Below are positions 18,390 to 26,925 of a stretch of DNA of 64,000 nucleotides, one piece after another. The position numbers and the translations under genes are program-made. The DNA is taken from NCBI GenBank assembly GCA_963802355.1, contig CAWDIV010000004.1:62001-126000 (forward strand), given 5' to 3'. The DNA is from SG8-41 sp963802355. Lineage in GTDB: Bacteria > Pseudomonadota > Gammaproteobacteria > Burkholderiales > SG8-41. Below the pieces are notes generated by a model. It was given only the letters and a program-made list of their open reading frames with translations, was not told the origin of the DNA and did no database searches. Numbering within the stretch: the first letter of the stretch is position 1; each line of letters opens with the position of its first letter.

Positions 18390-18935
18390 TCACTGACCGT
18401 CATAGCCGTTTCCGCCTCGGACACACCACGCGAGGGCCAAGTTGAGGCTGCCGCCTTTGTTGCCCTGGACGACCTGGCCAGTGTTGAAATTCACGCGGAA
18501 GCCGACGCTGTCAGCTAATGTAGCGAGGCTGGTGGACGACCAGTAGATGGTCGACTGTATCTCGAAAGGATGACCGGCGGGCAGGAAGGGAGCCGAGGTG
18601 GCTGCCGGGTCGACGAGGCTTGCGAGTTGCTCGATCGTTGGAGGCCGCCAGCCTCGACGGCCTCCAACGTTCTTCATGTAACAAATCTCTTGAGCATCGG
18701 GGAAGCTTCGAGAAGTCGTCCCGGGCACCCTCTCCCAGACCAGCCCGGTTTCGCGGTCAAGCACGGCGGCGCCACCCATGTTCGACAGCACGATAAACCG
18801 GGTGGTCGATGGGAGAGTCTGGTCCCACGACGGCGTGGCGTAGTACGGCCCGTTTGCCGTGGTCTGCGCGAAAGCGGTGGATGCGGTCAAGCCTAAGCTG
18901 ATGATGACGGCGGAATACGACAGAATGCGTTTCAT
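18390..18935 (-). CDS. DUF1566 domain exported protein (tandem copy 2)
   Basis: A 181-residue secreted protein with signal MKRILSYSAVIISLGLTAST, cleaved near AFAQ. The DUF1566 block is recognisable: TGLVWERVPG, CYMKNVGGRRGWRPPTIEQL, LVDPAATSAPFLPAGHPF, IYWSSTSLA and the ending AWCVRGG. DUF1566 resembles a C-type-lectin or FGE-like fold; its role is not known. The signal peptide and following residues (QTTANGPYYATPSWDQTLP) are identical to those of the neighbour at 19092, so this is a tandem duplication with diverging middle parts. Confidence 0.82.
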   Translation of the reverse strand: MKRILSYSAVIISLGLTASTAFAQTTANGPYYATPSWDQTLPSTTRFIVLSNMGGAAVLDRETGLVWERVPGTTSRSFPDAQEICYMKNVGGRRGWRPPTIEQLASLVDPAATSAPFLPAGHPFEIQSTIYWSSTSLATLADSVGFRVNFNTGQVVQGNKGGSLNLALAWCVRGGNGYDGQ

Positions 18936-19091
18936 GGGTCTCCCCTTCGTGGTTGATAATGGTTGGTGTCGAAAAACCCCGCCGAAGCGGGGTTCGGATA
19001 AAGCTCAAATGACCCAATGACTGACACGGCCAGAAACCTGACTGCGCTTAGTGGTCTCCTGCTGCCTGTAATACGTCGAAGGCGTGACGGG

Positions 19092-19652
19092 TCACTGAGG
19101 TGCGGGCTGTAATCCTCCGCGAACGCACCAAGCACGGTCTTCAATGGTTTTCGTCGCGGTTTGGAAGCTCACAACAACGGCTGAACCAGGCGACGATATC
19201 CAAAGGATTTCGTGGGCGCTGTTCGGGTTGGAAGCGCTCAAATTTGCCGTCCAGAAGAACGCACTAGTGGGCACGCCGATGAAGGGATGTCCGACCGGCA
19301 AGGGGGGAAGCGAGGTTGCGGCCGGATCGATCAGGCTTGCGAACTCCTGGACGGTGGGAAGACGCCATCCGTAACGGCCGCCGGTCGGGCGGCTATTGCA
19401 CGTAGCCCCCATGAGCTCCCAGCTGCCGGTATCAGCTCTTGGCGATCTTTCCCATACGAGACCGGTCTCGCGGTCCAGGACCGCCTCGCTGTTCATGTTC
19501 GACAACACGATAAACCGCGTGCTCACTGGCAGCGTCTGATCCCACGACGGCGTGGCGTAGTAAGGCCCGTTTGCCGTGGTCTGCGCGAAAGCGGTGGATG
19601 CGGTCAAGCCTAAGCTGATGATGACGGCGGAATACGACAGTATGCGTTTCAT
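19092..19652 (-). CDS. DUF1566 domain exported protein (tandem copy 1)
   Basis: A 186-residue secreted protein, the upstream partner of 18390-18935. The first 44 residues are almost the same, down to the signal peptide. The middle differs: TGLVWERSPRADTGSWELMG, GGRYGWRLPTVQEFASLID, GHPFIGVPTSAFFWTANLS, ending AWCVRGGLQPAPQ. The divergence confined to loops, with a conserved frame and termini, is what would be expected for a binding protein under diversifying pressure, although that is inference. Confidence 0.82.
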   Translation of the reverse strand: MKRILSYSAVIISLGLTASTAFAQTTANGPYYATPSWDQTLPVSTRFIVLSNMNSEAVLDRETGLVWERSPRADTGSWELMGATCNSRPTGGRYGWRLPTVQEFASLIDPAATSLPPLPVGHPFIGVPTSAFFWTANLSASNPNSAHEILWISSPGSAVVVSFQTATKTIEDRAWCVRGGLQPAPQ

Positions 19653-19836
19653 AAGTTTCCCCTTACGTGGTTAATATTGCGGAACTCAAATCTTCACCCT
19701 TCGGTGTTTCACGCAGTTCCGCAACTTCGCCTGCGCGGGTGATTCATCGTCGCAGTTTTCGTCTTCACTCCCTCATCGACGCTGCAGCGTTTCCTCCCAC
19801 AACTCCTGCGCCCGTGCGCGCACCGATTCGTCAGGA

Positions 19837-20166
19837 TCAACGAGGGCGTATGTCACCGGATCGAGCGCGTCTCGGGAACCGCGCGCCCAGTCCTCGATAG
19901 CCTGGAGCCGCGCGGCCGGCAGGAGCGTCCCGCACAGTGGTCAGCGCTGCCAGGTCAGTTGTCGGAGAGGTCGCTGCTATCCTTGCCTGCGACTCAGCGG
20001 CGGGGAAGGAGTCGGGCGGAAGAACATTCAGGAACCTGCAGCCCTTCGCCTCGGACTTGACGTTGGTGTAGCGCAGGCTGCCGCTCGCGTCGGCGCATTC
20101 GTAGATCTCCGCGCACAGCGCGGGCGCGACCACGGACAAGAGCACGAGTCCGATGAGATATCTCAC
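19837..20166 (-). CDS. DUF4124 domain protein
   Basis: A short exported protein. GTG at 20166 (reading VRYLIGLVLLSVVAPALCA) gives a compact signal peptide; a TTG 24 bases upstream is the alternative. The DUF4124 block is AEIYECADASGSLRYTNVKS followed by CRFLNVLP, as in small beta-proteobacterial periplasmic proteins. The last 35 residues are Arg/Pro-rich and low in complexity, so the C-terminus may be frameshifted. Function unknown. Confidence 0.7.
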   Translation of the reverse strand: MRYLIGLVLLSVVAPALCAEIYECADASGSLRYTNVKSEAKGCRFLNVLPPDSFPAAESQARIAATSPTTDLAALTTVRDAPAGRAAPGYRGLGARFPRRARSGDIRPR

Positions 20167-20205
20167 GGCCCGCGAAGTCCAAGGCGACAATCAGCGCGCG
20201 AGCCG

Positions 20206-20796
20206 CTAACGCTCGCTACTCAAGCGGATGCGACCGAAGCGTCGGCGCGTAAATGCCAGGATCAGTAAGGTTGCCGCGAAGAGCGCGAGCGAACCGGGCT
20301 CAGGCACCTCTCCTCCGATAACCGCGCCCTCGATCGAGAATCCCGGATCGTTGGTTGCCTGGCCCGGGAGGAACTCGAACAGGACGAAGGCGAGCAGGCC
20401 ATCACCGCTGACGCCGGACGAGAAGCCCGCAATGCCGAACAGCAGGTCGGGCAGAAGAAGGCCGCTGCTCGTGATGTTGGATAAGGTGGTGTCGGCGGCG
20501 TTGAACTCAGCCTGATACACGCTCTGGAAGAGCCCGCCAATGTCCTTCGGTGCGACAACGCTGTCATGGAACGCCAGATTAAAACTCCAATCCTGCAGGT
20601 TATTGGCGCCGGTGATCTCGATCGGCAGCAAGAACTGGTCTATCGGCAAAGGTGATGTGAGGAACCCAAGCGGGTCGAAGAGGGCAGGCGGCACGGTGGT
20701 GATCGGTGTTCCGGCGGAGATCACCGCTGCCGCTGCCGGGCCTGACACGCCGAGCAGGATGCAGAGCAGAAACTTCAGATAAAGTCGCTTGATCAT
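20206..20796 (-). CDS. PEP-CTERM sorting domain protein
   Basis: A 196-residue exported protein with an N-terminal signal (LKFLLCILLGVSGPAAAA) and a classic C-terminal sorting tail: PEPGSLALFAATLLILAF followed by TRRRFGR. Such tails are cut by exosortase in exopolysaccharide-making Gram-negatives. The middle (about 30-165) is beta-rich, with DWSFNLAFHDSVVAP and VYQAEFN, resembling cohesin-like PEP-CTERM proteins. No exosortase gene is in this window. The preceding 320 bases (20797-21117) should hold its promoter. Confidence 0.85.
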   Translation of the reverse strand: MIKRLYLKFLLCILLGVSGPAAAAVISAGTPITTVPPALFDPLGFLTSPLPIDQFLLPIEITGANNLQDWSFNLAFHDSVVAPKDIGGLFQSVYQAEFNAADTTLSNITSSGLLLPDLLFGIAGFSSGVSGDGLLAFVLFEFLPGQATNDPGFSIEGAVIGGEVPEPGSLALFAATLLILAFTRRRFGRIRLSSER

Positions 20797-21117
20797 GGTG
20801 CTCCCCTTTTCTGATGATGAGCCGGACCCGATGGCCTCGGACTCTATTTTTGGTTATGTGCAGTTGCGTGGTAGGACTCCGACAAGCAGCTTTCGTGCTA
20901 GCTCGCATATTCATTGTTTTTTCAAAGCCTTCCGTCATTGAATCGAGGTCCGGCTTCGCGCATCTGTAAAATATTCCGACAAGGATTGTGCGCTTCGATT
21001 CCGCATAGCGGTCTCATCATTTGTCATGTTTTCAGCGGCTTGGGTGCTAGCGCAGCGGAACCGCGTCGTTTGCTCCCGAAAATCGCTGTAAAGAAATCCG
21101 ACAACTACAATCGGGAG
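20797..21117. other. Intergenic, divergent region
   Basis: About 320 bases of lower GC than the genes around, upstream of the PEP-CTERM gene. No hairpin, repeat or gene was recognised. PEP-CTERM genes are often sigma-54 (PrsK/PrsR) regulated, but no clear -24/-12 site was found by eye. Confidence 0.4.
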
Positions 21118-21207
21118 ATGAAATCGCCGATCGTCGTCTGGGAATGGGAAGTGAAGCAGACCAATGGCCGCTGGCGCCAGCTGCGCTGGAAGATGGACCG
21201 AAAGTAA
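21118..21207 (+). CDS. Possible 29-residue basic small protein
   Basis: A short frame MKSPIVVWEWEVKQTNGRWR followed by QLRWKMDRK, preceded by CGGGAG. The pattern WEVKQTNGRWRQLRWKM resembles small conserved proteobacterial hypotheticals with a beta-hairpin, but this is recalled, not checked. The length makes chance likely. Confidence 0.35.
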   Translation: MKSPIVVWEWEVKQTNGRWRQLRWKMDRK

Positions 21208-21260
21208 CCGGGACCGGAGCCGCCCTCCGGCAATGCGCGACACAGTCGCACGACTCTCAC

Positions 21261-21306
21261 CACCCCGGTCGCTTCGCGACCACCCCTTCTCTCACAGGAA
21301 GGAGGG
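21261..21306. repeat. Dispersed CACCCC / AGGAGGGG hairpin repeat
   Basis: A stretch with CACCCCGGTCGC, CACCCCTTCTCTCACAGG and AAGGAGGGGAGAGGG. Similar intergenic blocks lie at 22805-22852 and 41927-41980. This kind of repeat is widespread in proteobacterial genomes. Confidence 0.4.
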
Positions 21307-21336
21307 GAGAGGGCCGGAGCCACGCTCCGGTGAGTC

Positions 21337-21631
21337 CTATCCCGCCAGCCTGTCCGCCACCCAATTGGTCATGTAGTCGACGATGAGCGGGCCGTTGTCG
21401 GCGCCGCAATGCTCGGCCGCGCCGTCGGCCAGCCTGCAGATCTTGAGCTCGCGCTGCGGACTGTTCACCGGCGTGTGCTCGGCGTGCCATAGCGGCACCT
21501 GGCGGTCGTTCTCGCCGTGGTATCACGAGCGGCCGGCACGCTTCATCGATCTCCGAGATCTGGCCGCCGCGGTTGATGGCGCCCATGACGCCGAGACTCC
21601 AGGTGTAATTATTGGGAAAGTATTCGAACAT
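21337..21631 (-). pseudogene. Alpha/beta-hydrolase remnant, frameshifted and shortened
   Basis: Begins with MFEYFPNNYTWSLGVMGAIN and ISEIDEACRPL in one frame. From about 21520 the sense continues in another frame as RQVPLWHAEHTPVNSPQREL, then GADNGPLIVDYMTNWVADRL, stopping at 21337. This pairing of ends is seen in bacterial alpha/beta hydrolases of about 380 residues, but here only about 95 are left, so the catalytic core (Ser nucleophile, Asp, His) is missing. Its ATG lies 22 bases inside the end of the upstream Bug gene with GGAGAGGAA before it, so it was the second gene of that operon. Confidence 0.6.
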
Positions 21632-22685
21632 TTCCTCTCCTGGTCATGAACCTTACTGCGGTTCGATCTTTGCGGCCTCGCAGCGCCTTCCTAAAAAACG
21701 CCAGGTCCTTCTCGATGAAGGCCGCGAATTCCTCCGGCGTGCTGCCGACTGGCCTCAACCCCGCGTCGTCGAAGACCTTCCTTATTTCCGGCGTGCGCAG
21801 GATCTTTGCGACCTCCTGCTGTATGCGCATGACCCGCTCCCGCGGCGTGCCCGCCGGAAACCACATCGCCTGCCAGCCCGGCATATCGACGCCGGGGTAG
21901 CCGGACTCGATGAAGGTGGGGATGCCGGGAAAGAGCGGGGCGCGGACCGGACCGGCAAGGGCAATCGCGCGCACGCGGCCCGAATGGATGTGCGGAGCGA
22001 CCTGCGAGATGCTCGGGAACAGGATCTGGATGTGGCCGCCCAGCAGGTCGATCAGTGCCGGACCGGCGCCCTTGTACGGGACGTGCGTGACGTCTATCTT
22101 CGCCGCCGCCATCAAGAACGCCCCGGTGAGGTGGGTCGCATTGCCGACGCCGGCCGACCCGAAGTGGAGTTTTCCGGGCTGCGCGCGCGCGAGCGCCACG
22201 AGGTCCTTCGCCGTCTTCACCGGCAGCGACGGGTGCACAATCATGACCTGCCCGTAGGACTGCGAGATCTGCGTGACTGGCGCGAAATCCTTGTGCGCGT
22301 CGTACGGGAGCTTGCTGTACATCAGGGTGTTCGTGTTGTGCGATCCCGTCGTGTAGAGCATGGTGTAGCCGTCGCGCGGACTCTTCGCGACCACCTCGGT
22401 CCCGATCATGCCGGCTGCGCCGGGCCGGTTATCGAACACGATCGGCTGCCCGAAGGCTTCGGAGAGCTTCTGAACGACGGGCCGGCCGATGACGTCGGGC
22501 GGGCCGCCCGGCGCAAACGGGACGATCATCCGGATCGGCTTGGAGGGGTAGTCGTCGGCGCGCTGCGCAAGTGCGGCCGAGCCGGCGGCGCAGCACAACG
22601 CGATGCCAAGCGCGAGGAGAGTGGTGCCGACGAGGCTACGCCGACCTGGCAGCCGGTCGCCATGAAATCCACGACGGAAACGCAT
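21609..22685 (-). CDS. Bug/TctC substrate-binding protein (copy 5)
   Basis: A 358-residue exported binding protein with signal RSLVGTTLLALGIALCCAAG. Blocks: PIRMIVPFAPGGPPDVIGRP, IVFDNRPGAAGMIGTE, LPYDAHKDFAPVTQI, HPSLPVKTAKDLVALARAQ, LHFGSAGVGNATHLTGAFL, PYKGAGPALIDLLGGH. The C-terminus (after FIEKDLAFFRKAL) is unusually long and basic and overlaps the hydrolase remnant, which suggests that a frameshift near 21690 moved the stop. The start may be one of several in-frame codons; the longest is given. Confidence 0.85.
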   Translation of the reverse strand: MRFRRGFHGDRLPGRRSLVGTTLLALGIALCCAAGSAALAQRADDYPSKPIRMIVPFAPGGPPDVIGRPVVQKLSEAFGQPIVFDNRPGAAGMIGTEVVAKSPRDGYTMLYTTGSHNTNTLMYSKLPYDAHKDFAPVTQISQSYGQVMIVHPSLPVKTAKDLVALARAQPGKLHFGSAGVGNATHLTGAFLMAAAKIDVTHVPYKGAGPALIDLLGGHIQILFPSISQVAPHIHSGRVRAIALAGPVRAPLFPGIPTFIESGYPGVDMPGWQAMWFPAGTPRERVMRIQQEVAKILRTPEIRKVFDDAGLRPVGSTPEEFAAFIEKDLAFFRKALRGRKDRTAVRFMTRRGNVRILSQ

Positions 22686-22804
22686 CGGGCCTCGAGAGCG
22701 GAATCAACGGGACCGCCGGAGTATCTTCCGCGGCCACGGCGCTCGTCAATGCATCATGTGCGCACTTTTCTGCGGGCGCACCGGCCGAGCCGATTCAGTT
22801 GAAA

Positions 22805-22852
22805 TTCCCTCCTTCCTAATGGGAGGGGTGGCACCGCAGGTGACGGGGTGGT
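22805..22852. repeat. Dispersed CCCTCCTT / GGAGGGGTGGC hairpin repeat
   Basis: TTCCCTCCTTCCTAATGGGA, GGGGTGGCACC and GACGGGGTGGT form the same block as at 41927-41980 (TTCCCCTCCTGCCAGAGGAG, GGGTGGCGC, CGGGGCGGTGG). It lies next to family A sequence. Confidence 0.45.
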
Positions 22853-22899
22853 GAGAGAAGAATGCTGCTGTGCAGGCCTGAGGGTGGTCTTGGGTCCCC

Positions 22900-23345
22900 G
22901 TGAGAGCGCCCGAGCAGCCAAGCGTATGGGCCAGTGGCGCCTGGGTTGGCCGCGATCTCGTCGCCCGACCCGGCGCCGCTACCTCGCAGGCTCGTAGCGG
23001 TAAACCTGCGCGGCTCGCGTTAGCCCCGCGGCCGGCTGCAGGAAGACACGGTGCCGACCTGTCCCCGGTGGCGGCCGCTACCTGGGAGCTGAAGCGGTCC
23101 CTGCGCGTGCTCGCCAAGGCTGGCGCGCGGCTCCCCGTAACGCTCTTGGAAACTTGGTTGTGGACGTCCCACAACACACAACGGACACTCCGGTTCGACA
23201 GTCCTCGCCGAAATCCCGATCCTGGTCTGCGCTGCTCAGCCGCCTCGAACGGGGCGCCAGGTTCAAGCCCGTGCCTTCCGAGTCGACGTGTCTTTCTTGA
23301 GGGTGGAAGGGATCCCCCCATCCCGCCCCCTTCTCCCATTCTTTC
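22900..23345 (+). repeat. Family A dispersed repeat, extended copy
   Basis: Holds GGCGCCTGGGTTGGCCGCG, CGACCCGGCGCCGCTACCTC, AGGCTCGTAGCGGTAAACCT, TTGGTTGTGGACGTCCCAC, GGTTCGACAGTCCTCGCCG and the tail CCCATCCCGCCCCCTTCTCC. A 353-codon minus-strand frame crosses this region but has no family motif and ignores the repeat structure. No gene is called. Confidence 0.65.
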
Positions 23346-23402
23346 CCGTGGCGGTATGATTAGTGGCCCCGGATACGGCGGCTCGAAATAGCGCATACCT
23401 TT

Positions 23403-23867
23403 GTGAAGCGCACGACCAATCAGGGCGCGGTCGATCCCTCCGTAAGCGAAGCCATCGCGCGCCTTCATGCCGCGATGGCTAGAGTTGCCATGGGCGACGC
23501 GTCCGCCATCAAGGCCCTGTACTCCCACGGTGCGGACGCGACGAGTTTCTTTGGCTGGGGAGGCTACGAGCGAGGCTGGGACTCGGTCGAGAAGCGCTGG
23601 GACTGGGCCGGCCGGCAGTTCCAGGGCGGCAGCGTGAGCTACGAAAACATCACGACCATCGTGACGCGGGACATGTTCTTCGTGACCGACATCGAGACCT
23701 ATACGAACCAGCGCATGGCGGCCGTCGAGGGCGTAACAGGGTGGAGCAACCGCGTGACGCACATCTTCCGCCGCGAGGGCGACGAGTGGCGACTCGTGCA
23801 CCGTCATGGCAACCGCCTGGAAGCGCAGTACGAGCCCTCTACGCGGCTCAAGCCGGTTTCGGGCTGA
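23403..23867 (+). CDS. SnoaL/DUF4440-like (NTF2 fold) protein
   Basis: A 154-residue soluble protein starting with GTG. The NTF2-like pattern is an opening helix (VSEAIARLHAAMARVAMGDA), a turn with GADATSFFGWGGYERGWDS, and strands ending in WSNRVTHIFRREGDEWRLVH, HRHGNRLE. Such small cone-shaped proteins act as isomerases, hydrolases or binding modules. No catalytic dyad could be assigned. It lies 40 bases upstream of the frameshifted Bug copy 6 and may be co-transcribed with it. Confidence 0.8.
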   Translation: MKRTTNQGAVDPSVSEAIARLHAAMARVAMGDASAIKALYSHGADATSFFGWGGYERGWDSVEKRWDWAGRQFQGGSVSYENITTIVTRDMFFVTDIETYTNQRMAAVEGVTGWSNRVTHIFRREGDEWRLVHRHGNRLEAQYEPSTRLKPVSG

Positions 23868-23907
23868 AGCAACTCCACTGACGCTTTAATCGCCCCTGGG
23901 AGGCGCT

Positions 23908-24872
23908 ATGGATATCCGGCGAAGTGCGGCGTTCTTGCTGGGCGCGTTCGTTTGCGTGATAGCGGCCGACGCCGCCGCGCAGCAGAAATATCCGGTCAAG
24001 CCGATACGCTTCGTCGTCAGCACTACGCCGGGCTCAACGCCGGACCTGCTGGCGCGCATGATCGGTCCGAAGTTGAGCGATGCCTGGGGACAGCCGCTGG
24101 TGATCGAAAACCGGCCCGGCGCAAGCGGAGTAGTCGCGGCAACCGTGGTCGCGAGGTCAGCCCCGGACGGCTATACGCTGCATATTGTTTCGCCTGCGTT
24201 CGCGATCCGCGCGGCGCTGTTTCCCGATCTGCCCTACGACACGTTCAAGGATTTTGCTACAGCGGGCGAGATTGGATTTTCCAACAGTGTAATCGTCGCG
24301 GCGCCGTTGCTCGGCGTGAAATCGGTGAAGGAGTTCATCGCTTATGCGAACGCCAATCCCGGAAAGATCTTCTTTGGTTCCTCGGGCGCTGGCACGGCCA
24401 CCCACATGGGCGAGAGCGCTTCCGCATGGCCGCCGGCATCAAGGCGCAGCACGTGGGCTTCAAGGGACAGGCGGAATTTCAGATCGAGATCGTTGCCGGA
24501 CGTATCCATTTCGGCAGCACCGGGTTGACCGCTGCGCTGGGGCTGATCAAGGACGGCCGGCTGCAGCCGCTCGCGGTGGCGCAGCGAACGGCACTCCTGC
24601 CTGACGTGCCGTCGTACGCGGAGGCACTGCCGGGCTGGGGGCGCGACGGATCGCAGTCCCTCCTCGTGCCCGCGGGCACGCCGATGGCCATTCGCCAGGA
24701 GATCAACAGGCAGCTGGCACGCGCGCTCGAGCTGCCCGACATCAAGCAGCGTCTGGATGCGGTGAGCTTCAGTATCGCCTGCTCTACGCCCGAGCAGCAC
24801 GAAAAGAACTTGCGCAACGACGTTGTAATCTTCAGCAAGATCGTCAAGGAAGCGGGGCTGCGGCCGCATTAA
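23908..24872 (+). pseudogene. Bug/TctC substrate-binding protein (copy 6), one frameshift
   Basis: The N-terminal frame carries the signal peptide and PIRFVVSTTPGSTPDLLARM, VIENRPGASGVVA, PDGYTLHIV, LPYDTFKDFATAGEI up to TATHMGES at about 24420. The rest (RMAAGIKAQHVGFKGQAEF, IEIVAGRIHFGSTGLTAAL, LLPDVPSYAEALPGW, ending EAGLRPH) follows in the next frame. One indel near 24415 restores a normal protein of about 321 residues, so a sequencing error is possible. ATG at 23908 follows CTGGGAGG. It is close in type to copy 10 at 48657 (both have TTPGS/NPAGS loops). Confidence 0.85.
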
Positions 24873-24942
24873 TGTAAACGGGGTGGGCTTTGACCCTTAA
24901 TCGTCAACCTCATTCGTCGCCTTTTAACTCAGCCGCGCCCCC

Positions 24943-25401
24943 TCAGATGGCAACGCCCAGCGAGTAACGAAAACTGACGTTTTCGATGCTCCGGAGTACC
25001 CACCGGTTGCCCTTCCACTCGTAGTGGAGCCGCAGGTTTCCCGACACCTGCACGATGATTTCGTCCGGCTTGGGATTGCTTCGGGTCAGCATGAAGACGA
25101 CGAGCTCGAGCCCGGTCGCCGTGGGATGTCGCTCCAGGATTTCGGTGCGGCGATCCTCGTCGGCGTCGAAGGTCCACTTGTCGCTCGGCCCTGCTCCAGA
25201 CTGCTCCGGCACTTGCACGACCCGGCCCACGACGTCCTTTGAGATCCGCCCGGCCGTGATCTCGGGCCTTTCCGAACTCTGCGCAGGACGCAGTGATCCG
25301 CCGCTTCCTGCGGAAGGAGGCAGGTCGGAAGACTCCGGCTTCGGTCCGCATCCTGCGAAACCGCAAACGATTGCGACGGCAATCAGAAACACTCGAATCA
25401 T
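24943..25401 (-). CDS. Hypothetical lipoprotein (paralogue 2)
   Basis: A 152-residue protein starting at 25401 (MIRVFLIAVAIVCGFAGCG) with a lipobox-like end GFAGC. It shares KDVVGRVVQVPEQSGAGPSD and LRLHYEWKGNRWVLRSIENV with 17190-17648. The DNA is also alike into the 3' end (for example TCGTAGTGGAGCCGCAGGTT in both). Just upstream (25405-25463) is a short stretch of GGGTGAC-type repeats. Function unknown. Confidence 0.75.
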   Translation of the reverse strand: MIRVFLIAVAIVCGFAGCGPKPESSDLPPSAGSGGSLRPAQSSERPEITAGRISKDVVGRVVQVPEQSGAGPSDKWTFDADEDRRTEILERHPTATGLELVVFMLTRSNPKPDEIIVQVSGNLRLHYEWKGNRWVLRSIENVSFRYSLGVAI

Positions 25402-25553
25402 GGAGCGAGAGTATAAGGGTGACCGGGTGAGGGTGACGAGTAAGGGTACGAAATACAGGTGACGTGCGGCACACAACAAGGACATACGGCGATAAGCCAG
25501 AAGATGAAATGCCTGATGTTTATCAAGCACTCGGAAAGCTACGGCGTGCGAAG

Positions 25554-26738
25554 CTACAGCCGAGATTCGTCAATCTCCAGCCCCAGACAGTGCTTGCCCA
25601 CGATCTCGTAGTGGGCAAGGCGGCCTTGCGAGTGCTGGGTAATCACGTGCATGTCGTGAAATAGCCGGTGGATCAGGTGGCCATCGAAGACGACGGTCGC
25701 GCCGCAGGCGGTGTAGAGGCTGTCGACGATGCCGCGCGGCGAGCCGTATTGCGTGAGTCGCCGCGAGGCGCAGGTTCGTGCGTCGGTCCAGACTCAGCCA
25801 TCGGCGCGTCCGTCGACGTTGCCTCGTCCCAGATGTCGCGCACTGCCGCCATGAGGAAGGCGCGACCGGAGCGCACGGCCGCTTCGGCTTGACCGACGGC
25901 GAACTGGGAGATCGACTGGTCCCGCAGGAGGCCCTGCAAGTTGCGCGGAGCCTTCGTGCCGGCTACCTCGAAGAAAGCGTTGATGCAGCTTCGCGCGAGT
26001 CCAAGGGCTACCATGCCGTCACCGGCCGCGAATCCCAGCGTGAGCGGAATCTTGTAGCGCGGGCCGGGGCTGACCAGCGGCGCGCCGAAGGTGAACACCG
26101 TCCGCTCTTCTGGCACAAAGACGTCCTTGACCTCGAAGGAATGAGTGCCCGTGCCGCGCATTCCTTTCGTGTGCCACGTGTCGAGCAGCTCGACTTGCGC
26201 CGACGGGCACCAGGCAATACCGCACTTCCGGTTTTCCGTTCCTCTGCCTCACCTCGCCGTTTTCGATGACCTGAGCGTGCGCTGCTATCCACGAAGCGTG
26301 TTTGCAGCCGGTGCTGAAAGGCTGGCGGCCGGTGACGCGAAAGCCCCCCGGCACCACTACGGCCTTCGCGGTAGCACCTGGAGTATTCGAGACCACGCTG
26401 CGTGGCGTGTCGATCCAGATTTCGCGCGCCGCTTCGCGTGACATTCGGGCCGAATAGGTCGCCCAGTTCGCGCCCTGGCTCACGGTCCAGGCCGTGCTGG
26501 CATCGGCTTTGCCCAGCTCCTCGATGACCTGCACATAGGTCGGAAAGTCGACCTCCAGCCCGCCGACGGCACGTGGCACGGCCATAAGATAAAGGCCCGC
26601 GTCGGCGAGTGCGTGGAAAACCGGTTTTGGCAACTCGCGAGCCGCGTCGATCTGGTCAGCGTTCTCCCGAACCATCGGGGCGAGCTGGCGGGCGGCTTCG
26701 AGTACGGATAACGGTGGAGACGGGGACGCTGCAGTCAC
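25554..26738 (-). pseudogene. Acyl-CoA dehydrogenase / flavin monooxygenase (HsaA-like) with several frameshifts
   Basis: Fold segments are easy to read but lie in different frames: VLEAARQLAPMVRENADQID, LADAGLYLMAVPRAVGGLEV, ADASTAWTVSQGANWATYSA in the first; MRGTGTHSFEVKDVFVPEER and SISQFAVGQAEAAVRSGRAF in the second; then DSLYTACGATVVFDGHLIHR and LAHYEIVGKHCLGLEIDESR at the end, stopping at 25554. Indels are needed near 26200, 25775 and 25735. The family includes FADH2-using hydroxylases of aromatic compounds as well as true dehydrogenases. The GTG start at 26738 is tentative. A RidA remnant lies upstream on the same strand. Confidence 0.75.
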
Positions 26739-26848
26739 GTCTGGGGAATTGTCGCGAGTGTTCCGAATCAGGTGCTGGGGGTCAATAAGCGGAGTGTGCG
26801 TGGTCGAGCTTTGCTTGTCTACCAGGCCGACGAGAGTCGGCGGCCGAC

Positions 26849-26925
26849 CTATGTCTTTCCGAGATACGCGACCGCTTCGATCTCGACCAGCGTTTCCGGG
26901 CGGCCAGTGATCGCACTTCAACCAG
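26849..26925 (-). pseudogene. C-terminal scrap of a RidA family protein
   Basis: In reverse sense the end reads LVEIEAVAYLGKT and stops at 26849, with ALVEVRSL just before it in a shifted frame. LVEIEAVA is the typical end of RidA proteins (Rid deaminases for reactive enamines/imines). Only about 25 codons remain; the rest appears to have been replaced by a family A repeat that starts at 26925. A whole RidA gene is present at 30783. Confidence 0.5.

Noticed and set aside
22746..23807. 353-codon minus-strand frame
   Set aside because: It covers family A repeat sequence and the opposite strand of the NTF2-like gene. No conserved block was seen.
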